Source: G965195345 sp965277775 | GTDB taxonomy: Bacteria; Pseudomonadota; Gammaproteobacteria; CAKMZV01 | NCBI GenBank assembly: GCA_965277775.1 | Contig: OZ255843.1 | Location: forward strand, 1,488,001 to 1,552,000 | Length of the DNA: 64,000 bases | Reading direction: 5' to 3' | Shown: one piece after another, positions 1 through 10,300 of the stretch | How positions within the stretch are numbered: the stretch's first letter is position 1 | Layout of the letters: every line of letters begins with the position of its first letter | The notes under the pieces: model-generated | What the model was told of the DNA's origin: nothing | The model's input: only the letters and a program-made list of their open reading frames with translations | Database searches by the model: none | Program-made: the position numbers and the translations under genes

Positions 1-1884
1 GACTTGAATGTGTCTCCCGACTTAGTCATTCTGGCCGTCGGCAGTCGGCACATAGAAGTGGCATTGCAAGATTGTATTGAAACCAAATGTGGGGGCGCTG
101 TCATTTTTGATGATTGCATTGAAGACGGCGACCCTGGACTGTTGGATCGCTTGAAAAAATTGGTAAAATCCGCAGATTTTCCAGTTTGTGGTGGCAATGG
201 CATGGGGTTTTTCAACGTCTCAGGGCAGAGATTGGCCAGCTATTATCCAGCCGGTCATTTGCACCCAGGCGGCATTTCACTCATTGCTCATTCAGGCTCA
301 GTATTCACCGTATTGGCTTTAAGCGATGCCCGTTATCGCTTTGATTTGGTTGTCTCGCCAGGCCAAGAAATTGGCGCAACGCTCGATGAATACATCGACT
401 ATGCGGTCACCAGACCGACCACAAAAGTGATTGCTGTGTTCATGGAAAGCGCGCGTAACCCGCAGGGATTCATACAAGCTTTGCGCCATGCCCAACAAGC
501 ACAAATTCCAGTAATCATTTGTAAGGTCGGGCGCACCGAAGAAAGCGCCAACATGGCGCACTCGCATACGGGCGCGCTCGCGGGCACCTTCGAGGCATAC
601 AAAGCGGTTTTTGATCGTTATGGCGTCATCACCGTTGACACGGTCGATCAACTCATGAACACCGCATTGCTATTTTCTCAAGGGCGTCCCATTCCGCAAG
701 GCGGCTTGGTTGCGGTAACCGATTCTGGTGGATTACGCGAAGTTGCCATTGATCGCAGTCAACAGCTCGGCGTTCAAATGACCCCAATCACCGAAACCTT
801 GAAAGCACAGCTCAAAGCGATTTTACCCCCGTCTTTGGAGCCATCGAACCCCTTGGATTGTTTATCGGAATTGGCAGAAGGATATGAAAACATCTTCATT
901 GATGCGCTGTCGGTTTTTAACGCCTCCGGTTCGGTCGCCATCATCGGCTTTGAATGTGACTTGCAGGACGACTTTGTCTATGCCTCAAAATTGCTCAATC
1001 TGGTCAAAAGATTAACCGAAGTGACTCATAAGCCCTGTTTCTTTTATTCCAGCTTTGCCCAAGCGAACAACCATGGGCTCGCTCAAACATTGGCCGATTT
1101 AAACATTCCTTTGTTGAACGGCTTGGATGAAATGTTGGTGACGACAAGAAATTTGATGCAATGGCGCGATAGTGTGGCCTTGCCCGATATGGAACCAGCC
1201 AAAGGCTCAGACAAGAGCGCGCATTGGCAAAAAACCTTGGCAGAAGCGACCAACATAGACGAACAAACCACCTTATCTTTGTTGCAAGATTTTGACATTC
1301 CAACGATCAGCAGCACCATTTGCACGGACTTAAACGCCGTTCAAAAAGCCGCTGATGGGCACTATCCTGTGGTACTGAAAACCGCCGAAGAAGGCATTCA
1401 CCATAAAAGTGATGTCGGCGGAGTCGTCGTCAATATACAAGATGAAGCCGCATTGACCTCAGCTTATGAGGCAATGGCAGCCAAACTGGGTACCAGAGTG
1501 ATCGTTCAACCCATGGTGCCTGCCGGTATTGAACTGGCATTTGGTTGTGTGATGGACGTCAGTTTTGGACCTTTGGTGATGGTGGGCAGTGGCGGAACAC
1601 TGGTTGAAATCCTAAAAGATCAAAGGTTTTTTCTGCCGCCCATTGACTCAAACACGGCCTTGAAAATCATTGAATCGCTCTCTATCAATGCATTGCTTGA
1701 TGGCGTTCGTGGTAAGCCTGCCAGCGACAAACAAGCACTCGCTCAAGCATTGGCTTCCTTTTCAACCATGTGCGCCCAACTGCAAGGCAGTTATAGCGAA
1801 ATCGACATAAACCCCATCATTGTTTCTGACAAAGGCGTTATTGCGGTCGATGCCTTGGTGATTACCGAAAAAAGCGCGCAATAA
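1..1884 (+). CDS. Acyl-CoA synthetase, ADP-forming (acetate--CoA ligase family), 5'-partial
   Basis: The reading frame is open from base 1, so the true start lies upstream; about 627 codons are visible and perhaps 70-80 N-terminal residues of the CoA-binding domain are missing. The visible part begins in the end of the CoA-binding Rossmann domain, continues through succinyl-CoA-ligase-like flavodoxin domains with the motif SHTGALAG (its His is the candidate phosphorylated residue), and ends in an ATP-grasp domain with VVLKTAEEGIHHKSDVGGVV and a GSGG loop. Family members interconvert acyl-CoA, ADP and phosphate with free acid, CoA and ATP; the acyl substrate cannot be read from the sequence. 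Cytoplasmic. It is followed by a 318-base gap before glnA and is probably not in that operon. Confidence 0.85.
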   Translation, partial: DLNVSPDLVILAVGSRHIEVALQDCIETKCGGAVIFDDCIEDGDPGLLDRLKKLVKSADFPVCGGNGMGFFNVSGQRLASYYPAGHLHPGGISLIAHSGSVFTVLALSDARYRFDLVVSPGQEIGATLDEYIDYAVTRPTTKVIAVFMESARNPQGFIQALRHAQQAQIPVIICKVGRTEESANMAHSHTGALAGTFEAYKAVFDRYGVITVDTVDQLMNTALLFSQGRPIPQGGLVAVTDSGGLREVAIDRSQQLGVQMTPITETLKAQLKAILPPSLEPSNPLDCLSELAEGYENIFIDALSVFNASGSVAIIGFECDLQDDFVYASKLLNLVKRLTEVTHKPCFFYSSFAQANNHGLAQTLADLNIPLLNGLDEMLVTTRNLMQWRDSVALPDMEPAKGSDKSAHWQKTLAEATNIDEQTTLSLLQDFDIPTISSTICTDLNAVQKAADGHYPVVLKTAEEGIHHKSDVGGVVVNIQDEAALTSAYEAMAAKLGTRVIVQPMVPAGIELAFGCVMDVSFGPLVMVGSGGTLVEILKDQRFFLPPIDSNTALKIIESLSINALLDGVRGKPASDKQALAQALASFSTMCAQLQGSYSEIDINPIIVSDKGVIAVDALVITEKSAQ

Positions 1885-2202
1885 AAATAAATGGACGGGC
1901 AAGTCAAGGTTTTTAGCTTGGTCTCAAGTCACAACTTTTGTGATAGCAACAAGGGCTGAAAACAAAGTCAAACATCGGTTTGAACGCCGAATGGGTTGAT
2001 TTTAAGCGGAGGTTCGTGCCCTAAAAAGTTCAGACTATTGCAATAATTGACACTTTTTAACCCTCTGATTTTCAAGAAAAATAAACAAAAATAGCGTAAA
2101 ATGACGCACCGAAAACTGTGACAGTCATCTCACAAGAGTAGCCGCGCATTCGCACTGCTCTATTCACAACATTAACTGGGTCGCATCCCCTCGGAGGTTC
2201 AA
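1885..2202 (+). promoter_or_regulatory. Leader and promoter region of glnA
   Basis: This gap has no credible gene. It should hold the glnA promoter. A TTGACA hexamer at 2047-2052 and a TAAAAT hexamer at 2097-2102 are visible but too far apart to pair as one sigma-70 promoter. I see no clear sigma-54 (GG-N10-GC) element and no NtrC palindrome. A strong Shine-Dalgarno (CGGAGG) lies just before the glnA ATG. The first 150 bases show nothing else notable. Confidence 0.4.
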
Positions 2203-3612
2203 ATGGATAGCAAACAAGTATTGGATTTAATAAAGGACAAAGAGGTCGAGTTTGTTGACCTTCGGTTCACAGATACACTGGGCAAGGACCAGCATGTTTC
2301 GATTCCAAGCGCGCAGGTGGATGAAGATTTATTAGAAGATGGTAAAACCTTTGACGGCTCTTCCGTAAAAGGTTGGAAAGGCATCCAAAATTCAGACATG
2401 ATTTTGCAACCCGATCTAACGTCTATTTTTATAGACCCCTTCGCTCAAGCCAATCAATTAAATATACGTTGTGACATCATTGAACCATCAACCATGATGG
2501 GTTATGGTCGTGACCCACGCTCAGTGGCAAAACGGGCAGAACTCTATATGCGCTCAACAGATATTGCCGATGATTGTTTTGTCGGACCTGAACCAGAATT
2601 TTTTGTTTTTGACGACGTGCGCTGGAATACCAGCATCAATGAAACCTTTTTTGCGATTGACTCAGAGGAAGCCTGCTGGCGTTCAGGAAAAATCATGGAA
2701 GAAGGCAACCTCGGACATCGCCCAGGGATCAAAGGCGGCTACTTCCCCGTACCTCCAACCGATTCATTGCATGATTTTCGTTCAGAAGTTTGTCAAGTAT
2801 TGACAGAAGTCGGACTCAATGTCGAAGTACACCATCACGAAGTGGGCACAGCGGGCCAGTGCGAAATTGGTTGTGGCGGCAACACTTTGGTAACCAAAGC
2901 CGATGAGGTGCAAATATTTAAATATGTTGTTTGGAACTTGGCCAATATTTATGGCAAAACCGCAACCTTCATGCCCAAACCCTTAGTGGGTGAAAATGGC
3001 TCAGGCATGCACTGCAACATGTCATTGTCCAAAGGTGGCAAAAATATTTTTGACGGCAAAAACTATGCCAATCTCTCTGACGAAGCCATGTGTTTCATCG
3101 GTGGATTGCTCAAGCACTCACGGGTTTTAAACGCATTCACCAACCCTGGTACCAACTCATACAAACGTTTGGTTCCTGGATATGAAGCGCCTGTTATGCT
3201 CGCCTACTCCGCGCAAAACCGTTCAGCGTCCATTCGCATCCCACTCAGCCTCAACCCTAAAGGACGCCGAGTTGAATTGCGTTATCCTGACCCTTCAGCG
3301 AACCCTTATCTGGCCTTTTCAGCCATTTTGATGGCTGGCCTGGACGGCATTGAGAATAACATTCATCCGGGTGAACCTGCAGATAAAGACCTTTACGATC
3401 TGCCCCCAGAAGAAAAAAATGACTTCCCAACCGTCTGCGCCTCTCTAAATCAAGCCATCCAAGCCCTACAAAGTGGCGGCGATTTCTTGAAAAAAGGCGG
3501 CGTCTTCAATGAAGACATGATCCAAGGCTACATGGAGCTCAAACAAGTCGAAATCGACCGCCTACGGATGGCCACCCATCCCGTCGAATTCGATATGTAC
3601 TACTCTCTATAA
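2203..3612 (+). CDS. glnA: Glutamine synthetase, type I
   Basis: Makes glutamine from glutamate, ammonia and ATP; the main route of ammonia assimilation, as a cytoplasmic dodecamer. At 469 residues it matches the usual length of bacterial GSI. The beta-Grasp N-terminal domain contains TFDGSSVKGW (about 49-58), and the catalytic domain has the metal-binding EVHHHEVGTAGQCEIG (208-223), GENGSGMHCNMS and NRSASIRIP. The adenylylation site is present as DLYDLPPEE (Tyr398, equivalent to Tyr397 of E. coli), so GlnE-type covalent control is expected, although no glnE or glnB is in the window. The ATG has a strong Shine-Dalgarno, and the gene ends at an intrinsic terminator. Monocistronic as far as can be seen. 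Confidence 0.97.
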   Translation: MDSKQVLDLIKDKEVEFVDLRFTDTLGKDQHVSIPSAQVDEDLLEDGKTFDGSSVKGWKGIQNSDMILQPDLTSIFIDPFAQANQLNIRCDIIEPSTMMGYGRDPRSVAKRAELYMRSTDIADDCFVGPEPEFFVFDDVRWNTSINETFFAIDSEEACWRSGKIMEEGNLGHRPGIKGGYFPVPPTDSLHDFRSEVCQVLTEVGLNVEVHHHEVGTAGQCEIGCGGNTLVTKADEVQIFKYVVWNLANIYGKTATFMPKPLVGENGSGMHCNMSLSKGGKNIFDGKNYANLSDEAMCFIGGLLKHSRVLNAFTNPGTNSYKRLVPGYEAPVMLAYSAQNRSASIRIPLSLNPKGRRVELRYPDPSANPYLAFSAILMAGLDGIENNIHPGEPADKDLYDLPPEEKNDFPTVCASLNQAIQALQSGGDFLKKGGVFNEDMIQGYMELKQVEIDRLRMATHPVEFDMYYSL

Positions 3613-3627
3613 TCCAAAATTACCTTT

Positions 3628-3658
3628 CCCCTCCTTCGCCTGCGTTGGAGGGGTTTTT
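3628..3658 (+). terminator. Intrinsic terminator of glnA
   Basis: CCCCTCC (3628-3634) pairs with GGAGGGG (3647-3653) around a 12-base loop and is followed directly by TTTTT. It starts 16 bases after the glnA stop. The stem resembles the first hairpin of the palindromic repeats found after 31.7 kb, but the loop and flanks differ. Confidence 0.85.
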
Positions 3659-4335
3659 CAAAACAGCTGCCTCATCCTGCAGGCAAATCTCCCCATTTTT
3701 AGAAACTTCAAGTGTTATTCTATTAAGTAGATTCTCATTCAACGAATAAATTAGGATGGTTATAGTAATGAAATTTTACAAATCATTGGATCATGAAAGT
3801 GCAGAGCCTAATAGTAAGAGTGAATGTTGGCATTTCTGGAGTTTTTTACAAGTTATTTAATGCGAAGAGAGAGTAATAAAAATAAAGAGTAAGTCATATA
3901 TTTTTGTTGAGATAAATTTCAAGCACAGAGTGTATAAATTGAAGCTTGCTCCCCGCTTAACTTTGCCCCTCTCTTGAAAATTAGGGCTCTCCCTTTTCTA
4001 ATTACTAACTCATAAACTGTGATTGTGATTTTCCACATACAATCATTTCGTTAATTTCCCTCTTCAAAATTCTCAATGCATGTTTAACTGTGCTGGTAAA
4101 TTCTCGGAATGACCACTATGCCTTTAAAAATAGGGTGTTTGGGGAGTAGTATTAACAAGTCGGATTCAATAATAAATGCTCATGACATCTGTGATCTTTT
4201 GTGGGAAAACGTGAGAAAAAATGGAAATTGATAAGTCCAAGATTAGAAGAGATAAGAAAAAAATCCTGACACGTTCTGTTTACAAAGACTAATATTTATT
4301 AAACTCTTGGGGCTAAAAGTAGCAATGGCAGTTAA
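3659..4335. other. A+T-rich gap at the left edge of the defence island
   Basis: No convincing gene. Base composition drops visibly after the glnA terminator, consistent with the start of acquired DNA. A 34-codon frame at 3756-3860 (+) has no Shine-Dalgarno and no recognisable relative. A possible promoter for the methyltransferase gene lies at the right end (annotated separately). I see no tRNA remnant, direct repeat or integrase that would mark an insertion site. Confidence 0.5.
4266..4295 (+). promoter_or_regulatory. Candidate sigma-70 promoter for the methyltransferase / GHKL-TIR pair
   Basis: CTGACA (4266-4271) and TAATAT (4290-4295) are separated by 18 bases, about 40 bases before the methyltransferase ATG. 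Each hexamer has one or two mismatches to consensus. No other good pair was seen close to the start codon. No palindrome typical of a C-protein box was noticed. Confidence 0.35.
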
Positions 4336-5385
4336 ATGAAAAAAAATCAAAAATTAGAGGCCATTGATTTATTCTGTGGGATCGGAGGCTTGTCTTACGG
4401 TATTAAGCAATCAGGCATAACCGTTATTGCTGGTTTAGATAATGATGTCTCTTGCCGACAAGCATATGAAAATAATGTTCAAGCAGAATTTATTCATGCT
4501 GACATAACCAATTATGACTTCAATGATTTAAAAAATCGCTACAGCTCAGAAGGCATTAAAATATTATTGGGATGTGCTCCTTGCCAGCCTTTTTCCTCAC
4601 ACAGTCATAAAAATCGAAATAAAAAAGACGATTCACGTTGGAGTTTAATAGATTATTTTAAGCAAGCTGTAGAAAAAATAAATCCAGACATTATTTCAGT
4701 TGAAAACGTTCGTGGTTTTGTCAAAACTGATGTTTTTTCCAAATTCCTAACTGATCTGAAAGCGATGCAATATCAGATTAGTTATGAAGTGGTCTATTGT
4801 CCTGACTACGGGATTCCACAAAACAGGCATAGATTGGTTTTACTCGGGTCAAAAATCGGTAAAATAGATTTACCTGCAACGACCCATAGAAAAGCCGACT
4901 ATTTAACAGTTGCAGACACAATTCGCGAATTGCCCCCCCTAAAGGCTGGAGAACGCAACACCTCTGATCATTTACATTATTGCAAAAATCTTTCAACAAC
5001 AAACATAAAACGCATACAAAAATCTAAACCAGGTGGCACTTGGCGGGACTGGGATAAATCCCTTTTGCCGAATTGCTATAAAAAGGAGTCTGGAAGCACG
5101 TATTCATCTGTATATGGTCGTATGGAATGGAACAGAGTTTCACCAACCATTACCACTCAGTTTTTTAACTACGGCAGTGGGCGCTTTGGCCACCCAGATC
5201 AAGAAAGAGGGCTGTCTTTAAGAGAAGGAGCGCTGCTACAAACATTCCCCAAGGATTACGATTTTGGAAAACTACCCACCCTAGAAAAAATTGGGAAACA
5301 CGTTGGCAATGCCGTTCCCCCAAGGTTAGGCGAAGTAATCGGCAAAGAAATTATAAGGACGACAAATGAATCAATTCGAATTTAA
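4336..5385 (+). CDS. DNA (cytosine-5)-methyltransferase
   Basis: Transfers a methyl group from S-adenosylmethionine to C5 of cytosine in DNA. The 349 residues carry the full ordered motif set: motif I DLFCGIGGL (11-19), the catalytic PCQ loop (82-84, Cys83), ENV (123-125), QNRHR (162-166), then a target-recognition region, GRMEWNRVSPTITT, motif IX FGHPDQERGLSLREGALLQT, and motif X GNAVPP (324-329). Nothing looks broken. There is no clear Shine-Dalgarno before the ATG. The end overlaps the next gene by 20 bases, which implies coupled translation. It most likely protects the host DNA in a restriction-like or abortive system completed by that ATPase. The target site cannot be predicted. No Vsr gene is adjacent. 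Confidence 0.95.
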   Translation: MKKNQKLEAIDLFCGIGGLSYGIKQSGITVIAGLDNDVSCRQAYENNVQAEFIHADITNYDFNDLKNRYSSEGIKILLGCAPCQPFSSHSHKNRNKKDDSRWSLIDYFKQAVEKINPDIISVENVRGFVKTDVFSKFLTDLKAMQYQISYEVVYCPDYGIPQNRHRLVLLGSKIGKIDLPATTHRKADYLTVADTIRELPPLKAGERNTSDHLHYCKNLSTTNIKRIQKSKPGGTWRDWDKSLLPNCYKKESGSTYSSVYGRMEWNRVSPTITTQFFNYGSGRFGHPDQERGLSLREGALLQTFPKDYDFGKLPTLEKIGKHVGNAVPPRLGEVIGKEIIRTTNESIRI

Positions 5386-7210
5386 TTTTTCTTTAGAGGT
5401 TTTAAATCATCTTGGGCGAGGGCTCTATAGAAATTTTACTACCGTAATTGCCGAAGTTGTTTCAAACTCTTGGGATGCAGAAGCAACGAAAGTTCATATC
5501 AATATAGACTCAGACAAAAAAATGATGACCATTCAAGATAATGGCAAAGGCATGGATGGCGATGAATTTGTGGAAAGATTTTTAAATATTGGGTACACAA
5601 GGCGCAAAGATAAAGAAAACGTTTCAAAGAGGAAAGTCCTTGGTAGAAAGGGCATTGGAAAATTAGCGGTATTGTCTGCTTCTAACAAAGTCACAATCAT
5701 TACTAAAAAGAAGGATTCAGAACATGTTGGTGGGGTTATTGACAATGGTGAATTGGATGAACAAATTGAAAAAAAAGATGGGAAGTACAAATTAGGTCCA
5801 ATAGACCAGAACAAAAAATATTTTAAAGATAACGAAACTGGGACTATTATTGAATTTAGTGATTTAAAAACCTCAATGAATAAACCGAAGCTAATTAAAA
5901 AATATTTGGCAGTATTATTTAATTTTTCTTTTTCATTTCCAGAGCAAGATTTCAAAATTTATGTAAATGGAAAGGTAGTCTCGCATGAGGATTTAGCAGA
6001 ACTGAACGAACACACACAATATTTCTGGACAGATCAGGGTTCTTCCATCAGAGAAGAACTTAAAAAAAGATTTAATAAAAATTCTGATTGTGGTTATTTC
6101 CCAAAATTAGAACCTTTAGAAGTTGATGGTATAAAAATAAAAATTGGTGGCTATATTGCCGCAACTACGAAGCCAAGTTATTTAAAAATTCGAGGCACAG
6201 ACGGAGACTTTAAAGCGGGGTTACATCTGTTTGTAAATGGTCGATTGAGGCAGGAAGATATCTTCAAAGACATAACCTCTCAGAGAGTTGTGGAAAGTTA
6301 TTTATATGGTGAAATTCATGTAGATGGTTTTGACAATAATGATGACAAAGACAATGATATTTTCACCAGTAATCGAGAAGGTGTAATAAAGGATGACCAA
6401 AGATACATTGAATTTCTAAAAGAATTAAAGAAAATCCAATCTGTAGTATTGAACGATTGGGGCAATTGGAGGCGTGAAGAAAATGAAGAAAAAATTAAGA
6501 AAAATCCAAAATGGCCCTATGAATTGCTTGCAAAAGATATAAAGCTGGCTGTCGATAAGTTTATAAAATTACCTGAAGATGAAAAATGGAAAGAATACTT
6601 TTATTATGAGTTTATGCCACGTTTTTTACCCAAACGAGAAATGCTTCAAGTAATAGATCCGAAAACAAATAAGCGCTCAGAAGAACCAGTTTACAGAGAA
6701 GTTTTTATTAGCCATTCATCAGAAAATAAAACACAAGCTGATTTCATACATAAGTTGCTACTTGATTGTGGATTTAAACCTAAACATATATTCTATAGCA
6801 GCGATTCTGACCCTAATTCAGAATCCGTAATTCCACCCGACACAAATTTATATGATCACATCAAAAAATTTTATGTAAACAATCTTTACAGAAAACCAAC
6901 TGTTTTCTTTGTTATTAGCTCAAATTTTTATAATTCATGGGATTGTTGCTTAGAGGCAGGTGCATCATGGGTGACTACTGAAAGCCAAAAAATCTTAGTC
7001 CTTGATCGTAAACCAAAAAGACCTTTAAATGATGATAACCACATGTATATAGAATGGAAAAATTTGATAAATGATGACAACACTCTTTATCGAATATTTC
7101 GGGCTATATGTAAACAACATGGGAAACCTAAACTGGATTCTTCGGCCTTTAAATCCAAGGTAAAAGAACTAGAACTGTTAAGCAAAATGCCTCCAAATAA
7201 TCCTGAGTAA
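5366..7210 (+). CDS. GHKL (Hsp90/MutL/MORC-like) ATPase with C-terminal TIR domain
   Basis: 614 residues. The N-terminal GHKL ATP-binding fold has the N box with E30, N34 and D37, the DNGKGMD motif (58-64) and the glycine-rich lid GRKGIGKLA (93-101). A middle region of about 200-440, like that of MutL/MORC-type ATPases, follows. Residues 443 to about 585 form a TIR-like domain: VFISHSS (446-452) opens it and SNFYNSWDCCLEAG (519-532) supplies the W-x-C-x-x-E segment, with E530 as the candidate NADase glutamate. An AAGGA Shine-Dalgarno inside the end of the methyltransferase gene supports the ATG. GHKL ATPases of this kind are known beside cytosine methyltransferases in restriction-type systems, usually with nuclease domains. 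A TIR domain suggests NAD+ cleavage or signalling instead; that is inference. Confidence 0.85.
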   Translation: MNQFEFNFSLEVLNHLGRGLYRNFTTVIAEVVSNSWDAEATKVHINIDSDKKMMTIQDNGKGMDGDEFVERFLNIGYTRRKDKENVSKRKVLGRKGIGKLAVLSASNKVTIITKKKDSEHVGGVIDNGELDEQIEKKDGKYKLGPIDQNKKYFKDNETGTIIEFSDLKTSMNKPKLIKKYLAVLFNFSFSFPEQDFKIYVNGKVVSHEDLAELNEHTQYFWTDQGSSIREELKKRFNKNSDCGYFPKLEPLEVDGIKIKIGGYIAATTKPSYLKIRGTDGDFKAGLHLFVNGRLRQEDIFKDITSQRVVESYLYGEIHVDGFDNNDDKDNDIFTSNREGVIKDDQRYIEFLKELKKIQSVVLNDWGNWRREENEEKIKKNPKWPYELLAKDIKLAVDKFIKLPEDEKWKEYFYYEFMPRFLPKREMLQVIDPKTNKRSEEPVYREVFISHSSENKTQADFIHKLLLDCGFKPKHIFYSSDSDPNSESVIPPDTNLYDHIKKFYVNNLYRKPTVFFVISSNFYNSWDCCLEAGASWVTTESQKILVLDRKPKRPLNDDNHMYIEWKNLINDDNTLYRIFRAICKQHGKPKLDSSAFKSKVKELELLSKMPPNNPE

Positions 7211-7344
7211 AGACCATCTCTCTTATAGGTCATCTCAGCGACACTCCCATCATACTAACTTTCATAAAAAATCCGAATTGCTTCAAAGAGTTCCCCACAT
7301 AAGCAAGCGGTGTCAGAACTGGGTAAACTCAGTTGGTGAGGAGA

Positions 7345-10300
7345 TTAGTGCAAAGAGTCAGACGATGATGCTTGATTGTGTGGGCTGAATCTTATTTTAA
7401 AATCGTCAAATAGTAAATCTGTTTTCTGAGAAATGTCTTCATCTCTATACGTTGGATAGGGCAGTTCCTTGTACAGTAAGTTGTGGATCTTACTTTTTAC
7501 AGCCGATGAAGTTTGGGTTTTCTCGGTCCATTGATTGGCTTTAAACTCGTTATCTTTCAAATTTTTCAATAAGCGTTGTGCAATCTTTTTGACTGAAGCT
7601 CTATCTTTCTCAGTCATTTTTTTCTCTTTGCAAAGCATATCAAATACAAACAATTCATCTTCATTGAGGTCTTCTCTTTGTGCGCGTTTTTCTTCTTCGG
7701 ATAACGTTTCAAGCAGGTTTAATAGTGCGTCAAAAGTTTCTTTAATTGATTTATAGTCTTTACCGAGATTATAGTCATCTATGATTTGTTGGTATCGTTC
7801 ATGAAAATCGATGCGAAGTGGATTGTTGTTGATCATCTTTTTGAGTTTTTGCTCCACCTTTGATTTTAAAGACTGAACGGCCAAGTTTTTAGATCCTTCG
7901 AGTTTTAAAAATTCTTCTTCAATTTTTTTGAAGTCAAGGCCACTAATATCAATTTGCTGTCCATAGCCATCAATTTTTTCAAGTTCTATTCCGTAAGTTG
8001 CAATCGATTCGTTTATGACTTTTTGTACTTCGCTCACAATGGGGGTAATGTCGGCTTGTTCAATCTTTGCTGTAATGGTTGAGTACATGGCATTTATTGC
8101 ATCTCGCTTGGCTTGAAATTTGTATATAGACGGATCAGGCATTAACGCTTTATATTTTTTGAACAGCTCTCTAGCCAAGACGCCGTACTTGGCTTTAGTC
8201 TCATCCGTGGCAACTATCGCATTGACTCCTGTCTGAAACAACTTCAACTGTTGTATTTTATCGGTTTCATTAACAATTGCTGATAACTCAAAGCTGCATT
8301 CTTCTTTTAAAAACGCTTCAATGCTTAAGAGGATTTCCTCCATTTCTTGTACGAGTTCCTCCAGTGGTTTTACTGGGGCTTCGGATGCGCCATTTACTCC
8401 TTTACTGCTGCTGTCACCATAAATTGCCAGCGCTTTTAATATGGCTTTGTAGGTTTCTATATAATCGACCAGAAGCCCGTTATTTTTACCCGCGTGGACT
8501 CTATTAGCGCGTGCGATAGTTTGCATCAATGTATGAGACTTTAAAGGCTTGTCGATGTACATGGTTGATAAACATGGCACATCAAAGCCAGTAATCCACA
8601 TTGCACAGACAATCACAAATCGGAAGGGGTGATTTTCGTCTTTAAATTCGGTTTCTAAGTCTCGAGTGTTCATCTTTAATCGATGGGGGTCTATGTCTAA
8701 GTCCCAATCTCTAAACTTGGCTCTTTCGTTTTGTTCATTACTGACGACAACAGCAATCTCTGTTTCTTTGACCCACTCCAGTGCTTGCGCATGGTTTCGT
8801 TTATCTTGAGGGCTTGCTGTTTCATCAATGGCTTTTTGTAGAGCTTGAACATAAAGATTTTTTTCTTCTATGATGAAGTTAAACATCCTTACCGCCGTGA
8901 TTTTATCCAGAGCCACAAACATGGCTTTGCCTTTGTAGCCTCTGGTATTGAAATGTTCTACAACGTCTTTGGCAATGGCACGTAAGCGCTTCTCAGCCGT
9001 AAGAATAGGGTAAGATTTAGCGAATAATCGTTTGAGTTTGTCTTCTTGATCACTGTCTAATTCGTGCGCTTCAATGGCCTCTCGTATGTCTTTGTTGATT
9101 TGGGGGTTGTCCAATTTTAGTTTTTCGCCTCGATTCACATAATAAAGAGGCACGGTGGCGCCATCTTCACGTGAGCGTTTGAAGTCATATTTAGAGACGT
9201 ATTCTCCAAATATTTTTCGAGTCAGCTGATCGTCGGTGAAAAGCGGTGTTCCAGTAAAACCAATAAACGAGGCATTCGGCAAAGCTTTGCGCATATTCAC
9301 CGCCAGTGAGCCTGCTTGCGTTCGATGGGCTTCATCAGAAATGACGATGATGTTGTCTCTGTCGGTCAGTTTTTCGTCAAAATTAAATTTATGAATGAGT
9401 GAAAAGATGTAGGGTTTGTCTGTTTTAAGCAGTTCTTTTAAGTGCGCACCGTCCTGAGCATGGGCATCCTTGTCTTTGACGGCGCCAACACTTGCAAATG
9501 TTCCATAAATTTGTTTGTCTAATTCCTGACGGTCGGTGATGATTAAGAAGGTATAACCGCCACCCAATACGCGTAGTATCTTTTGTGTCAGAAAGACCAT
9601 TGAGTAGCTTTTGCCAGATCCTTGAGTATGCCAGAACACGCCGAGACGATGGGCGTCATCAGCGCGGATCAGTCCATTTTTAGCCTTTTGTTTGGCCGCC
9701 ATAAAATGCGCAATGGCTCTATTGACACCAATAAATTGGTGGTTTCTGGCGACTAATTTAACGGTGCTACCGATTGAATCATCAAATAAGATGAAATTCT
9801 CAAAGAGGTCGAGCAAGCGTCCTTTTTCACAAACGCCTTTGATGATGGTGTCCAAGCTGACGATGCCTTTCTCTTCTTCTGTGATGCGCTTCCAGTCGCT
9901 AAAATGTTCAAAATTTGAGGTAATTGAGCCGATTTTACTGTCCAAACCATTCGACAAAATAATGACTGCATTGAAATGAAATATCTGTGGAATAACGTCT
10001 TTGTAGTCTTTTAAGTTGTCTTCGTAGGCAGCTCTAAGTTTGATGCTGGGTTTTTTCAGCTCCATAAATATCAGGGGAATGCCGTTGACAAATCCCACCA
10101 CATCGGGTCTTTTCTTGCGTTTAGATTTACCTACGACCCACATTTGCTGAACGGCGAGAAAATCATTGTTTTGTGGTTGATTAAAATCAAACACTTTGAG
10201 CTTTTGCTTTGAAACCAATTCGCCTTCATCATCTTTGTAGCTGACTGGAATGCCGTCTTTAAAGTATTTGTATTTTTCGAAATTGAGGTCGGCCAGGCTT

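Noticed and set aside
2047..2102. A single sigma-70 promoter formed by TTGACA (2047) and TAAAAT (2097) before glnA
   Set aside because: The spacing of 44 bases is far too long; the elements cannot belong to one promoter.
3756..3860. 34-codon frame in the A+T-rich gap after glnA
   Set aside because: No Shine-Dalgarno, no promoter, no recognisable relatives; kept only as a note.
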